Assembly (NCBI GenBank): GCA_000181795.3
Contig: CM012955.1
Location: 10,923,976 to 10,987,975, forward strand
DNA length: 64,000 bases
Source of the DNA: Trichinella spiralis
Taxonomy: Eukaryota > Nematoda > Enoplea > Trichinellida > Trichinellidae
Reading direction: 5' to 3'
Shown here one piece after another: positions 44,815 to 58,700 of the stretch. Both the position numbers and the translations under genes were made by a program. The notes below the pieces were generated by a model. It had not been told where the DNA came from, searched no databases, and was given only the letters and a program-made list of their open reading frames with translations. Within the stretch, counting starts at the first letter, position 1; each line of letters begins with the position of its first letter.

Positions 44815-45559
44815 TCGATCTCGAAGTAATATTCGATATTGAACCAGTGTGTTTCTGGAATCCCCACTGAAAATGATGCCTAGTTTAGAGAAAAATGAGC
44901 CTTCAGCAGATCGACCGTTGAGCACCCCTGCGATGCAGTGCGATGAAATAAAATGTTATATGCTGAACTACAATTTAAAAGGCTTAACGTTACCTGAGAA
45001 TCACATTAGAAAATTGGCAAAGTATATACTGAGTTTTTTTGTAAGCTTTTTCAGCGTATTTTAATTCAAAATAAATATTTTAATAATGCTGAACACTTAT
45101 TTAAAGTAAATAAGTATATGTGTCCTCTGGCAACAATCGCTAATTATCATTTTGCATTTATTTAGTAACGATTTTCAAAATGTCCTGATACACACGTACA
45201 TTAAATTGGTCAACTTTAGTTGGTGACGTGTAACATTGCTTCTTTGACTGTTTAAACGCACATTTATGCAGGTATGTTGCATGTTCCAGTATTACTTGGA
45301 AATTGTTGAACGTATAACTCAATTACTCAATAATTACTCAATTTTCATTTGATCATCACTATTTAATAAAGCTGTTTTCCTTATTTTGAAAATTTCTTAT
45401 TTAATATTAGAGAATAATTTTCAAGTGCATTTATGAGGTGAAGTGCGTTGAATTTATCAGCTTTCTACTACTTTATCTTTTTTACAACATTCAACTGCTC
45501 GAAGTTAACAACATTACGTTGCTGCATGATGATTAATTCCGGTCGATGAAAACGGAGGC
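44815..45559. other. Intergenic upstream of the zinc-finger gene
   Basis: A plus-strand frame from 44873 (MMPSLEKNEPSAD and onward, ~50 codons) looks coding in composition but reaches no second exon in phase. Otherwise AT-rich, with no RNA gene or repeat noticed. Confidence 0.4.
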
Positions 45560-48500
45560 CTTGCATGACTTTGCTTTCCTGAAAAGCAAACATTTCACGC
45601 AATAAAATGCTTATAATCATTTTCATTATTCATTACGCTTTACATTGGTATTAAATGTACGATTATTTGAAATTGTTTAGCTTTGTTAACAATGATTGAC
45701 TCCAGCATTGCAAAATGGAAATTTATTGATCTAGTTGACATGAAAGGTAATTAAAAAGGTAATGAAAAAAATAAATTAACAACTCATGACAAACTAATGG
45801 GCTTGTTCTAAGTACTTATTTGAATATTTAGAAAAATCCATGTAAAAGATAAAAAATGAGAAATTCCTTCTCCTTGGAAAAGAGCAACGAACAGTTACAT
45901 TTTCGGAAAATCAATGCAATCAACACTGTGCCAGTTGAAAGTATGGAAATTTCAATAACCCACCATCGAAGATTTTATGAGAAATTTGATAGAGCTGACA
46001 GATTGAGCATTTGAAATTTATAGAATAAAAAGCCTCGCACATTGTATGAAAACAGCTTTCAAATGTGAAAATTTTGGAGAATTCTTATCTCTAAATTGAA
46101 ATCAATCAAAAAATTCAAAGAACAAAGATTTATAATTTTCAAAGTTCCAGTTACATAAATTAAAATCAGGAACAATACTTATTAAAATAAATTCCTTTCT
46201 TTAGGCTAAAACATTCACAGTCTTGTTGTAAAAATTAATGAACTCATTCCGTATGGACATTTATTAAATTTTTGTTTTTCATTCCTTTTTATTTCGTCTC
46301 CATTAAAATCCTACTTTAAGTTTCATTTTTTTGGTACATTTCAACGCATAGAAAATCAGGAGGAATTTGGTTAAATTTTTAATATTTAACAAATAATTCT
46401 CTACCGCTGTTAATTAACTGCCGTAATTTTTGGAGAAAAAAATTTTTCTTGAAAATTGCAAAATTTCATGGGCTATAGACTTGGTTGTTTTTGCGAAAAT
46501 CGGCGAAAACTTTGTTTGTAACATTTTGATTTTTTTTTGAGTGCTACATTTTTATATTGATGAAAAATAATGTTTTATAGAGTTTCAATCCAAACTATTT
46601 TGTAATTGTGGAATAAATGGTCTGTTATGTTGAAATACTGCCTATGTGAATACATAGGGAATTGGCCGATCAGTTACTCTGTTTCAACAGAAGTAGAGAC
46701 TGCCAATTTCTGCACATGAAACATTTTTGACATTGAATCCTTTACAGTTTTACTAATTTATCGTTTTTTTACGATGAAGTGAATCGAATTTCTGAAATTA
46801 TTTCTGTTAAATAATCATTATTTGCTGCGAATCGAAACGTATGCGTTGTAAGTGTTTACTTTGCTAAAAAGCAAACATTTCATGGAATATGGTTCCCGTT
46901 AACATCTTTTTCATGTATTAAATTTCTGAATGATACCAAATTTGTGGCTATTTGAATTTACTTTTGCTAATTAACAACGATACAATAGCGATTTGCATAA
47001 TCGGTACAATATGCAGTCCCCCAAGGTGAAACTTCATTGCAAATGCTAAATAATGAAATAAATTCACAATTCATTTCAGACTATTGGGCTAATGCATGAT
47101 ATTTGTTCGAATCCTTAGAGACATCCAACAGTTTGTACGGTGAAACATATTCCATGTTTCTCAGAGACTACGGTATATTGTAAAATAATTTTATAAATAT
47201 TGCAAGCAATTGTGTGCCATTTATAGGTATGTAAATTTTCAATAACCCACAATAGATGATTTTTTGAGAAATTTGATAAATTTGCCGGTTTGAGCATTTG
47301 AAATTTATGGAATGAAAGTACTGGCATATTGTAAGTAAATAGCTTTCTATTGTGATAATTTAGGATAATTCTTATCTCTGAATTGTAATAAGACAAAAAA
47401 ATTCAGTCAACAAAGGTTTTTAATTTTGAAAGTACCGTTGCTTTAAGGAAAATCAGGAACAATTCTTATTTTAATAAATTCATATTTTTGGAGAAAAGTG
47501 TTGATAGTTTTGTTGTAAAAATGAATGGCATCACTCAGTATGCGCATTTATTATACATTTAATTTACATTCCTTTTTATTTCCACTTCTTTCAAATCTTA
47601 CTTCAGTTTCACTTTTTTGATATGTCTCACCAAATATCTAATCCGGAGCTGTGGGTATAATTTTATAATAATTAGCAAATAATTCTCTACCGATATAAAT
47701 TAATTGCCGTAATTTTTGGAGAAAAAAATTTTTCTCGAAAATAGCAAAATTTCATGGGCTATAGACTTGGTTGTTTTTGCGAAAATCGGCGAAAACTTTG
47801 TTTGTAACATTTTGATTTTTTTTTGATTGCTACATTTTTATATTGATGAAAAATAATGTTTTATAGAGTTTCAATCCAAACTATTTTGTAATTGTGGAAT
47901 AAATGGTCTGTTATGTTGAAATACTGCCTATGTGAATACATAGGGAATTGGCCGATCAGTTACTCTGTTTCAACAGAAGTAGAGACTGCCAATTTCTGCA
48001 CATGAAGCATTTTTGACATTGAATCCTTTACAGTTTTACTAATTTATCGTTTTTTTACGATGAAGTGAATCGAATTTCTGAAATTATTTCTGTTAAATAA
48101 TCATTATTTGCTGCGAATCGAAACGTATGCGTTGTAAGTGTTTACTTTGCTAAAAAGCAAACATTTCATGGAATATGGTTCCCGTTAACATCTTTTTCAT
48201 GTATTAAATTTCTGAATGATACCAAATTTGTGGCTATTTGAATTTACTTTTGCTAGTTAGCAACGATACAATAGCGATTTGCATAATCGGTACAATATGC
48301 AGTCCCCCAGGGTGAAACTTCATTGCAAATTCTAGGAAATGAAATAAATTCACAATTCACGTCAAACTATCGGGTTCATGTATGGTAGTTCCTTGTTACT
48401 TTGAAGGTATCCGCTAGTACGTACTGTTACACTTATTCCATGGTTGTCAAAATCTCAGCCGTATTGTAAAGTAATTTCTTGAAAACTGCAATCAAATGTG

Positions 48501-49300
48501 TGACAATTAAAGGTATGTATATTCTGAATAACTCTCAATGGATGATTTTTTGAGAAATTTTATAAAGAGGGCGGTTTGACCATTTGAAATGTATAGAATA
48601 AAAAGACTCACACATTGTATGAAAATAGCTTTCAAATGTGATAATTTTGGACAATTCTTATCTCTAAATTAAAATCAATCAAAAAATTCAAAGAACAAAG
48701 ATTTATAATTTTCAAAGTTCCTGTTACATAAATTAAAATCAGGAACAATACTTATTAAAATAAATTCCTTTTTTAGGTTAAAACATTCATAGTCTTGTTG
48801 TAAAAATTAATGAACTCATTCCGTATGGACATTTATTAAAATTTTGTTTTTCATTCCTTGTTATTTCATCTCCATTAAAATCGTATTTTAAGTTTCATTT
48901 TTTTGGTATATTTCAACGCGTAGGCAATCAGGAGGAATTTGTTAAATTTTTAATATTTAGCAAATAATTCTCTACCGCTGTTAATTAACTGCCGTAATTT
49001 TTGGAGAAAAAAATTTTTCTCGAAAATTGCAAAATTTCATGGACTATAGGCTTTGTTGTTTTTGCGTAAATTTGCGAAAAATTTGTTTTTGGAATTTTTT
49101 TATTTTTTTAGTTTCATATTGATAAAATAAAGTTTTTTCTAGGGCTTCAATCCACTCTGCGCAGTTGGTGTGGAATAAGTGGCCTCTGAATTTGGAATAT
49201 TGCTTCTCTTATTACATGGGTTTGCTTCCCACTTTCTTCTGGATATCTCGAAAATTGAAAAATATCATGGAATATAGACTTTATTGTTTTTCCGAAAATG
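45560..49300. repeat. Tandem array of ~1,285-bp units
   Basis: The landmark CTCTACCG occurs at 46399, 47685 and 48970, so the period is 1,286 then 1,285 bp. Copy 1 runs about 45900-47100, copy 2 about 47180-48400, copy 3 about 48500-49300 (cut short and diverging after 49040). A more decayed piece of a preceding copy is visible at about 45560-45830 (GAAAAGCAAACATTTCAC). There is no long open frame, so no transposase. Similarity is patchy: copies 1 and 2 are almost identical over ~46440-47070 against ~47725-48355, while copies 1 and 3 are almost identical over ~46010-46450 against ~48587-49035, where copy 2 is clearly diverged. Confidence 0.88.
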
Positions 49301-52300
49301 AGCGTTTTTTACCGAAAATTAACATTTGCGATAAACCTACACGAAATCTTTTTTCTTGCTACTTATTTACTCTCTCTGTTTCATTTCTCTTCTTTTCCTT
49401 CCCACTTATATTGTATTTCTCTACCTTATCTATTTTAGATAAATAGCCAAAAATATTTCATACAAATTTCAACTTTTGTGAGTGGTAGATGTTGACAGTT
49501 TAAATGACATTATTAGGTCCGTTTCATTGTTTCATCGCACATTGCACAGTAGGTTTCATATAAATTGCCTGTAATGTTAGCGCATTGCGCTTATCTTAAT
49601 ATGTATGAAAGTTACCATTCTGTAAACTCCTCGAAACGCATATGTGATGTTTTGCTAACGTAGCACTTTGGCATTTGATTTGTCTATGCATTACAATTCA
49701 AGAACAACGATTATTACCCCATCGTGTCCTAACTCGTATAGATTTTCACAACTCACCTAATCGCCTCAACCAGCGCAGAACGAAGCTTCACTGCAGTGAA
49801 ATATCTAGAAAGCTGTTTCCGGAATACCATGACAGAATTTCGACTGAACGGACTTGCAGTAATGTGTACATTTTTACTAATTTTTCCATTGGTATTGACT
49901 TGTTAATATAAAAGTTCAGTTTGAAACGGAATCTAAACGTGTCGTTCATTTGAAATGCAATTAAAATTATTACTTGGAAAGTTATTCTATCACGTGATTG
50001 TGATACCAATTATTTTTAATGAAAAAACGGTACTGTTTTATTCTTCGTCAGACTGCCATGTGTAATAATAAATGTACATGATAAATATTTTTCATACCAC
50101 AGCGGCCCCTCATTATAAACTAATCGCCTCTGTATATTTTACATTAAATGAAGGAATATAATTTGTTTTTACAAATCTATATATATATGCACTTTCAGTT
50201 TCATTTCTATTTCATAATTAATTTTCTGCTGGTGAAGGTTGGTTCGACGGCACAGCATTTCATATAACAAGACATTCTGCCTTGCGTCATCCTCAACCTC
50301 AGTACATACCACTGATCGTAGCATTTCAATCATATTCAGATTTTTATGGGAGATATAGTAGGGGTGGCGAGTGGGTGACGGAATTGGGAGCTGGAATGGA
50401 TGTTCGAAGAGGGGAAGCTGGAGAAGAGATTTTTAGTGTGTGTGTGTGTGCGATTTATATAAGAATCAGACATGCAAAGTGAACGAATAAAGCTAGTCAT
50501 AGCGACTGCCATTCACACCTGCGACTCAGAAATTTACGTTTGATGAGGTAGGCGGAACTTTTGCATAAATAGGTGCAAATTAGGGAAGCCGTTTAAAGGA
50601 AGCGAATCTGTAGCAGTTACTGGGAAATTGTGTCTGTTAATCAGGTTGGCCTTTTTGTTGAGCTGACGCTTGGCGCGAAGCTTGGCAGAAAATCTCATTC
50701 TCATTCTGCGCAAACAAGCACAAATGGCAACAATCACTAACGACATTAAAATATATCAGGAATTCAGGCATGAATCACAAAGCAATAAATTAAGTGTATA
50801 TGAAAATCTGCAGGAACTGATCTAACTGATGATAGCCAGATTGACTGCACCATTACATGCATAATTACAAATATCATTTTAAATAAATGACGTAAATCCA
50901 GCAGACAGTTTTATTTTGCTTGAGCACAGAATACAAAGCATAAAAAGGAAATAAAGCAGATGGGAAGAAAAGAGTAAAAGCATCGTCTATAATATGAAGT
51001 TAAATTACACTTTAAAAATAAAATCACGGAAAGATAATTAATAACTGAAGATACAGTAAGATACATTATTTAAATTGCCAAATTAATGATAAGCAGGTTA
51101 CTAAGCAATACACAAAGAGAGGAATGCATAGCTATTACTTTATTACGGTGCTGTTCGATAAACGGTGGCGATGCGTAACCAAGGGTCACGTACAACATGC
51201 TACATACAGGTGAAAATTTAATACTGAAACTTATTTTCCTGATGTTTTGCAATGAATACATGTATATTTAAGTATTTAAGCGCTTTTTAATTTGAAGATG
51301 CGTAAAACTTGAAATACTTTTAAAGGAGAATTCTCAATTATATATAGTTGAACGTTGAAGGTTTTGAACAAATCAATATGTCATTTTGCTATTTCAGGTA
51401 ATCGTCTAGATTTAACTGGTGAAGACAATAAAATTTTCAGTTTATACTTGCTTATGGCATTCAATTGAACTTTGAACTGAGCATATCAAATATCACTAAG
51501 CGCATTGTATTATCTATTATAGAGTACAGAAATATACCGTTCTTATACAGAAATCGTTTTCAATTTAATTTTGTTACCACTTTATATTGCTTTCTAAATT
51601 TTGCACTATGAAGACATTAGACATATGCACTAAGATTAAATCAAAATGTTTGTATAGTTAATTATGCTTGGCATGTAGCGCAACAAGTGTGCTCAATCAT
51701 TGTTTATTTTTTGTTGACATTAGGTTCTAATTCATATTAGAATAGCATATCCAACTTACGTAAGCGGTGCTTAACGCTACGTGAGCAGTGTCTGCCTTTT
51801 ATGCAAATTGGGCCGTTTGAAAATTAACTTCATATTAGCAGAGCATCAGTTAAATTGACTTTGTTGACTAAAAGAAGCATCGACAGTGATGTTTGCTCGA
51901 TCTATTTCTGCTTTAACTACTGAGTAAGGTGTATTATTAGATGTAGAGGAATCTTATCTTTTCAAACAAAGGCGTGGTGCAGTTTCAATTTGAATTTGCA
52001 TTTCAATTTGTTTGCTTTTGAGCTTATGCGTGGCCTGCATAATATTTGTTTAACGAAATGAGGAATACGTTTCATACTTGTAAATCAGTAGAAATGAACT
52101 TTATGTAAATTTTCCTGAGGCTACTATTAGTTGCTCCAGAAACTCATTTCAAATGATTGTAGGCGAACGGTGTGCGGCGAATGAACAATGGCGTTTTCAA
52201 TGGGATGACAGATGAAGAAGAACAATAAAAACGGCTTTGTTTTTCATTTATTATAACATTATTTCATTGAATTAATTCTTTTACATTTAGATACAGAAGA

Positions 52301-53879
52301 ATAGAAGATAAAGGAAGACATCCAGAAGACAAGGGTAAGTTTGGTAAGTATAATTCTTTGAGTTAGGCTAATTAGTTAAACTTCACTGAGGAGCTCTTGA
52401 GTCTGTAAACTATATAAACTCGAGCTGTAAGTTATCGAGCATGATTGTTTGTTAATTAGAGTAACTGGATGTAGATCATGAGTATTATTTTAATGAATTT
52501 GAGTGGCTTTCCGCATTTGAACGTTTTCATGTCCCATGCCTTGTCGAGTTGAGTTTAGGGTTCATTTGCGGAAAGTGAAATGGTTGAATAATTTGTCGAT
52601 CATTTCAAAGGACAAATTTTGAGCATAGTGAGTTTGTAGCACTGCTATAGTTTGAGTATTAGAATAAGTAAATGCTTGAGAATAACAGTGCAAGGATATG
52701 AGGAATGTGAGATAGGGTGGTGTGGATTACGACGGACAAGGAGTATGATAGCTAGATTGTCCATGCTGTTTTTCCCAAGGGCGAGCCGAAAGATAGAAGG
52801 GAAAATCGATCAGCTAGTAACAGGTCTTTCGCATCGGATGTGATTTCATATTGGTGTAATAATACAAGTAACAAATTGGAGTCGTCATTAAGCATTGCAT
52901 AGTCGTCCATCGATAGGTATTTAGTGGTCTACTAAGATCTACGAACTGTTACCGATAATATTTAACCAAGGTGTAAAAAAGACCACAAACGCACCCTTAG
53001 TGATGATAGGGCAGCGGTCTAGTGATAGTTTATTTGCATAATGCAGCGCTGGACACCCGTTTGTAGTGCGTTAGAACTGTTGGCTGAAGATAAAGTAAAA
53101 CCTAAGCCACAATATGAGCAGAAGAAATGCACTGATAAATTTTATCAATAAGGAAAGGAGTATTTGAAAATTTAAAAATGACCTTGACGTTTACAATTCA
53201 GTCAAAATATAAACTATCTGACAAAAAAAGCCATAACAAAACAAAATTCACTTAGACAAAACACACCTACGTATGTCTGAAAATTTTCTTAAGTCGGAAA
53301 CCCAACTAGCTCAAATGAAGCTAAATTTAAGTGAACAATTTTCGGGCAAAAGCTTGCTTATGGTCAATTGTAAGTACATGATAGCTACTGCAAAGGTGAT
53401 TTTCGAAAGACCATATTTTAATAATAGATAAACAATGCGTACAAGGTGCATTTAATGAAACTTAATTGTACGGAAATTTGGCGATTATTATGCCACGTAT
53501 TATCTGATTTTGAGAATTCTTCATACAATATGTTGAGAAATTATGCTCAATATCGATTCTCAATTATATTGTTAACTAATTAAGACTTAAAAATGAAAAA
53601 GCTGCCACTTACTGCTAAATTCGTCATCTTCTCATCGTTAATGTTCATTGTCTTTGGATGTTCATTGAAAAATTATTTTTCAGAAATTATTCCAAAAAAT
53701 AATAATGAATAGAAAGCAAAAATAGTGTTTGGCTTCAATGTTTGCCTTCAGTCAATTTTCCAATCAAAACGCTGCGCTACCATCCACGGACGGCCTCAAA
53801 CTGAAATGATTTCTATTAGGTCAACAAAGCCAACGACCTCGCATGCAAATTTTTATTTTATTCATTTCTTCTGATAAAT
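49301..53879. other. Gene-poor intergenic block
   Basis: About 4.6 kb without a firm gene. Open frames (for example 49165-49446, 49675-49911, 50282-50482, 50534-50746 minus, 52652-52843) are isolated and unlike any family I know. A short exon-like piece with a TTTACATTTAG acceptor and GTAAG donor sits at about 52291-52335. A GT run lies near 50438-50451. Confidence 0.4.
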
Positions 53880-54370
53880 ATGGCTACTGTATATTTTTCA
53901 TTGCTCAGCAAAAAGAAATGCAGGGTTTGGTCGAAATCTGTCCAGTTGTTTTGGAATAATGGGCTTCGAAATTTGGCACTTTGCCTACGTCATTACATAG
54001 GTAAGTGAGTCACTTAAATTGGAATATCTCGAGAACTATGCAACTAGGAACGGTGTGGATAATTTTCTTGTACTTCTCCATTCATTTCTGATCAATTAAT
54101 GCCCATGAAGTCCATTTTTGAAATCCAGGGTTTTTCTCGATAATTGCAAATTTCATTGGCTATGGGCTTGCATTTTTAGCGAAAATCAGCGATACTTTTT
54201 TCGAAATTCCACTTTTTTGAGAGTCTGATATTCACAATGAATAACGATAATGTTATGGAAAGGTTGATCGGTAATTGCCCAGTAGTTGCAAGATTAATGG
54301 GTCTCTAAAGTTGGTATATTGCTTATCTTCATTCATAGGTAGACTACTCACTTTTTTCAGTACAATTTGA
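53880..54370. repeat. Diverged relatives of the 1,285-bp unit
   Basis: Two segments resemble parts of the tandem unit: 53930-54005 and 54255-54345 match the module GTGGAATAA-TGG followed by ATATTGC-T and ATTACATAGG (compare 46600-46665 and 49165-49220), and 54130-54200 matches the module with TTTCATGGGCTAT and GCGAAAATCGGCGA. They are more decayed than the array copies, which suggests an older dispersed family. Confidence 0.6.
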
Positions 54371-55710
54371 GGACTGCGCCACTGGGAACGTTAACACCAT
54401 TATTGAAATATTGAAAGCCAGTTTCGTTTTCCTTTCTCAACACGCAGCATTTCACATGGAGATTTTATTAATGTTGAAATCAGTATGCTGAAATCCCAAT
54501 GTTGTCCATTACCATATGCTTGATGTGACGTTGAATACGATTATTTATGATGTATTGAGGTAAATTTTATTTTTTGTTGCAACTATTTTTGTAACTGACC
54601 GTCATAAAATTTGCATATTTAATCGAAATTGCCACACCTCTTTCATTGTAATTCTCTTAAAGTAAAAAATTCAGGCATACATGTTGGTAGTGAGAAGAGT
54701 CGATGTAGAATTAGATGAAGTGCTTATGCTTAGCGTAAATACAACCTGTAGATTAATAATAAGTTAGTTAGTTATTCATAATAACATTTTTAACTCTATC
54801 AGTTGACAAATTTTGATATTCATAATTCAGAAAATTATTTATTGAAGAACAACGTTTTATGCGTTTACAACTGATGTGCCATTTGATCTAGTTGAATTTA
54901 TTTTTTACAGAGTAGTTGTGTTTTGGGGGTATTACTTTATCCGTTGGATTCAAGGAACACATCTGGCAATTTCAAGAGTACTGATTAATGATTTGAAACG
55001 TTTTATGCATCGTTTAAAAGTTTCAGTTTGAAATGCTTAAAGTTGCAGTGAGGTAATTTCTAAAATTTTTTAAAAAGTGCAACCCATGTTTCTAATCAAT
55101 GTTTTGTTCGCAAATGAATAAATTTAAAATTGTCTCAAATTGACAACTTACTGAAGTAGCAATCTTGAAAAAATAGCAAGATAATTAAAATTGGTAAAAA
55201 ATTCACAAACTGTGCAAAGAGAATTGCGATGTGCTATTTACCAGCGATGTTCATTTATTGAGTGTTTGACGTCATGCAATAAAAGAGGATAACTTGAACT
55301 GAATTAATGAATAAATAAATGCCTACTGACTAAAAAAAGTAAAAAAAACAACATTATATAGATATGCGCTTTAAAACTTGGTGTGAACTGAAATACAAAC
55401 TTATAATAGTTATGATAAGAAATAAAAATGAATAAAAAACAATGATCATCATTATTTTACCATTCGTAGAATACAAAAAATGTCGTCATCATACCTGGAA
55501 CATAGGTCAATAACAAGAAACGCAGGTCATGCAACAATAAAAGCACTTTAAAAATATGCGGATGCTTTAAAGTATTGAAAAAAAACTAGCTCTCTCTTAA
55601 CTTCAGCATTCTACACAACAAAACAAATGGTGTAATACAAATGTATAAAAATGTAAAATGATATTTTTCGTATAAATTGATGCTAAAACAAACAACTGCA
55701 TTATGACATG
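54371..55710. other. Intergenic, 3' flank of the LRP1-like gene
   Basis: AT-rich, no exon recognised. It must contain the 3' UTR of the receptor gene; several AATAAA-type words occur on the minus strand but none stands out. Confidence 0.45.
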
Positions 55711-58700
55711 TCAAACTGCTTCATCATGCGCTAATTCCAAATGTCCTGTCACTAAAAGTTCATGTTCTTCATCATCCTTAATTACAGTATCCTGGTACAC
55801 CGTATCATAGAGTGGGTTGTTGAAGTTGGTAGCCTAAATAAATAAGATTTACCATCTATACACATCTGACTGCATGTGTACAAGAGTTTTGGCAAAAAAT
55901 TTTCTTTGCAACTGTACTGAAGCTGATTCACTTGGCACTTGTCATAATTCTGCTAAATAGCCGCTAACTTATTGTTTAAAGCAATAATAATAATAATAAT
56001 AATAATAATACGTCAGTTAGCATTAGAACTACACGAATGCTGTACAACAACGATAGTTTGTTGTAACAACTATTACCGTCATTATTATTATTATTATTAC
56101 CGCTTCCAACAGCAACTAATCAACTTCAGTTACAAAGCATGACAACTGAGCAAGTAAAGGAAGAAGCAAAACTGATAATACATTTAAGCAAAGTCAGTAT
56201 GATAAAAGAAAAACAATTTAATGGTAGTTTACGATTGGTATAACTTACTTCTTCGTGAAAAGACTCCATTTCCTCTTCTTCACCGTACAAAAACGCCGGA
56301 TTATGCCACTCGTCGTGAACACGCTTGCGCTTAAAGAAGCTTCCTCGAAATGGAAACTGTCTGGAAAAGCGAAACATGTACAAAATTGACCGATCGATCA
56401 ATCGTTGATTAATAAAAATCGATAGAGCAGCAGATTTCACACTGTACCACCCATAATACCTGTTCTTGAAGAACAAGACAAAACCGGCGAACGAACCGAG
56501 CAAAAAGATCAAAAACAACGAAACAACTACAGCAGTAGTTACAACTGAAAGCAAACCAAAAAAAACAGTCTGCACTTGTCCTTTCTTATCCGATTAAAAA
56601 ACTCTTTTTACCATGTCGACGTTGCGCTGCATAGCTGGTAGCTAGATCAAAAAGTTTATACTCGCATCGATTTCCACCGGTTCCCAGGGGACAGCTGTAA
56701 TAAGAAAGAATGAAACAACGGTGGCAATCAATAATAATAATAATAATAATAATAATAGAAAAAGCAAAAGACACAATTGCTTTTCACCTGCAAACAGCTT
56801 CTTGTGGCAGCATCCGGCACGTGCCACCGTTCAAACAGAACAAGTGGCAAGTTGGTAAGTTGCAGACAATGCCAAACCAACCGGGCTTGCATGCACAGGT
56901 AATGCGATTCACGTCGTCGCTGTGCTGCTTACAGTAACCATGATGACAGTCCACCTCTTCGCAGGATTTGGCATAAAATTGCATACAATTCGTGCCGGTC
57001 AACCCACGAGTGCATCGACAACTCGGAATTCCTCGATCTGACAGCGAACAACTAGCGTTGTTTGCACAGTAACGATGACAAGGAAGCGCTGTTGCACAAC
57101 GTTCGCCGAAATATCCTCTCGCACACCTGTATCAATGAAACGCAGTAGACAAACGCGCGCAAGCATCCATGCAGTGCAACAACAAACAGAGTTCAATAAA
57201 ACAGTTCATACACCACTTTATAATAAAAAAAGAAATAACTTCACGACAAACATACTTGCAGAAAAGGTCGTCACCTTCTTTGAAACAAGTACCACCGTTG
57301 TAACAGTACTGTTCGCACGTTAGCGGAGTTTCGCACAGTTTACCGGTGTACGCTGTCGGACAGACGCAGTAGAGCGAACCGTCGACATCACTCGCCTTGC
57401 ATGTTCCTTAAACACAAATTAAAATTGTAAACTGAAATAAATAATAAATAAAAATAAACAAGATTTTCAAAAATGGCAAATATTTTATACCAGTAACACT
57501 GGTATTCAATTTCACGAAACAACAGAGCTACTCACCCCCGTTCTTACAGTAACCATCACAACGATTTTCCATGCATCGATCACCGGCAAACCATGTCGGA
57601 CAAATACACCGAGGCATACTTTCATTTCTTAAACATTCACCACCGTTCTTGCAAAAATCTACAAATAACAATTCACACAATTGGCATTTGCTTGATTTCA
57701 GCCGCACTTAATGGGAAAACAAATACACAACATCGCATTAAATAAATTGAATACACTTTCAGCTAACCTGGTATTGTCACGAATGAAAGAAAATGCATTC
57801 ATCTTTCATATAAAAAAGTCACTGGCATACTGTACACATTATATATTTATATCTAGTAACTGAAATAATAAGAACCACATAGTACGCACCATCGCACAAA
57901 TCTTGGCCACAGTCCATTCCGCTGTATCCAGGCTTACACTGACACCGATTCTGTGCACAGTGTCCACCATTGAAACACTGCAACGGTCCACAGTGACGGC
58001 AACGATCACCATGATAAGGCGGTGTACAAAAGCAGATCGGTTGGTGATTCCACTGAATTTGGCATTTACCATGGTTGAAGCAATAATCGTTGCATATGTC
58101 TATACGGACATCGCACTTCTCGCCTGTCCATCCGGACATGCAGCGGCACGATGGATTGCCCGTGATCTTATCCACGAAACAAGTACCATGCTCACAAAGA
58201 CCAGTGCACTTGTACCGTTCACAGCGATTGCCGTCATATTCGGCGGGACATCTGAATAATTTCAAAAATTAATACCGAAACATTCTGACAGAACAAAGCA
58301 AAAAAAATTAAAAATTACAAACAAATTGGACCGAATGGTTCAAAAATACGACACTCCCCGTTGTTCAAGCACCGCATGTAGCACAAGTCATTTTGGCATC
58401 TGTCACCACTGTAGCCGGTTTTGCAGTGACAAATTTGTTCACGATTCACATTCAGCACACATTTGCCATCGTTTAAACAGCGCAACGTGCAATCATCTAC
58501 AACAACAACATCAGTCTTGCTGAGTGGACAACAAACGACTGAAAAATTTAAAAGAAATTGGAAAATTCTCATCTACCCCCAATCGTCTGCGTTCCATTGT
58601 TCACTTCTTGATATTCGAAATCGCATTTGCCAGTGTCACGATCGAAGAACATATCGTTCGGACAGAGGCAAGTGAACGCACGTCCGACTCGGTCCAACGT

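Noticed and set aside
44873-45064. Plus-strand start and ~50 codons head-to-head with the zinc-finger gene
   Set aside because: The only donor-acceptor pair downstream leads to a stop within three codons; kept as a note, not called as a gene.
46421-46435. Sm-site-like word AATTTTTGG in each array unit, suggesting an SL RNA or snRNA repeat
   Set aside because: No leader exon with a GTAAG donor or snRNA-like fold could be placed before it, and the word is common in AT-rich DNA.
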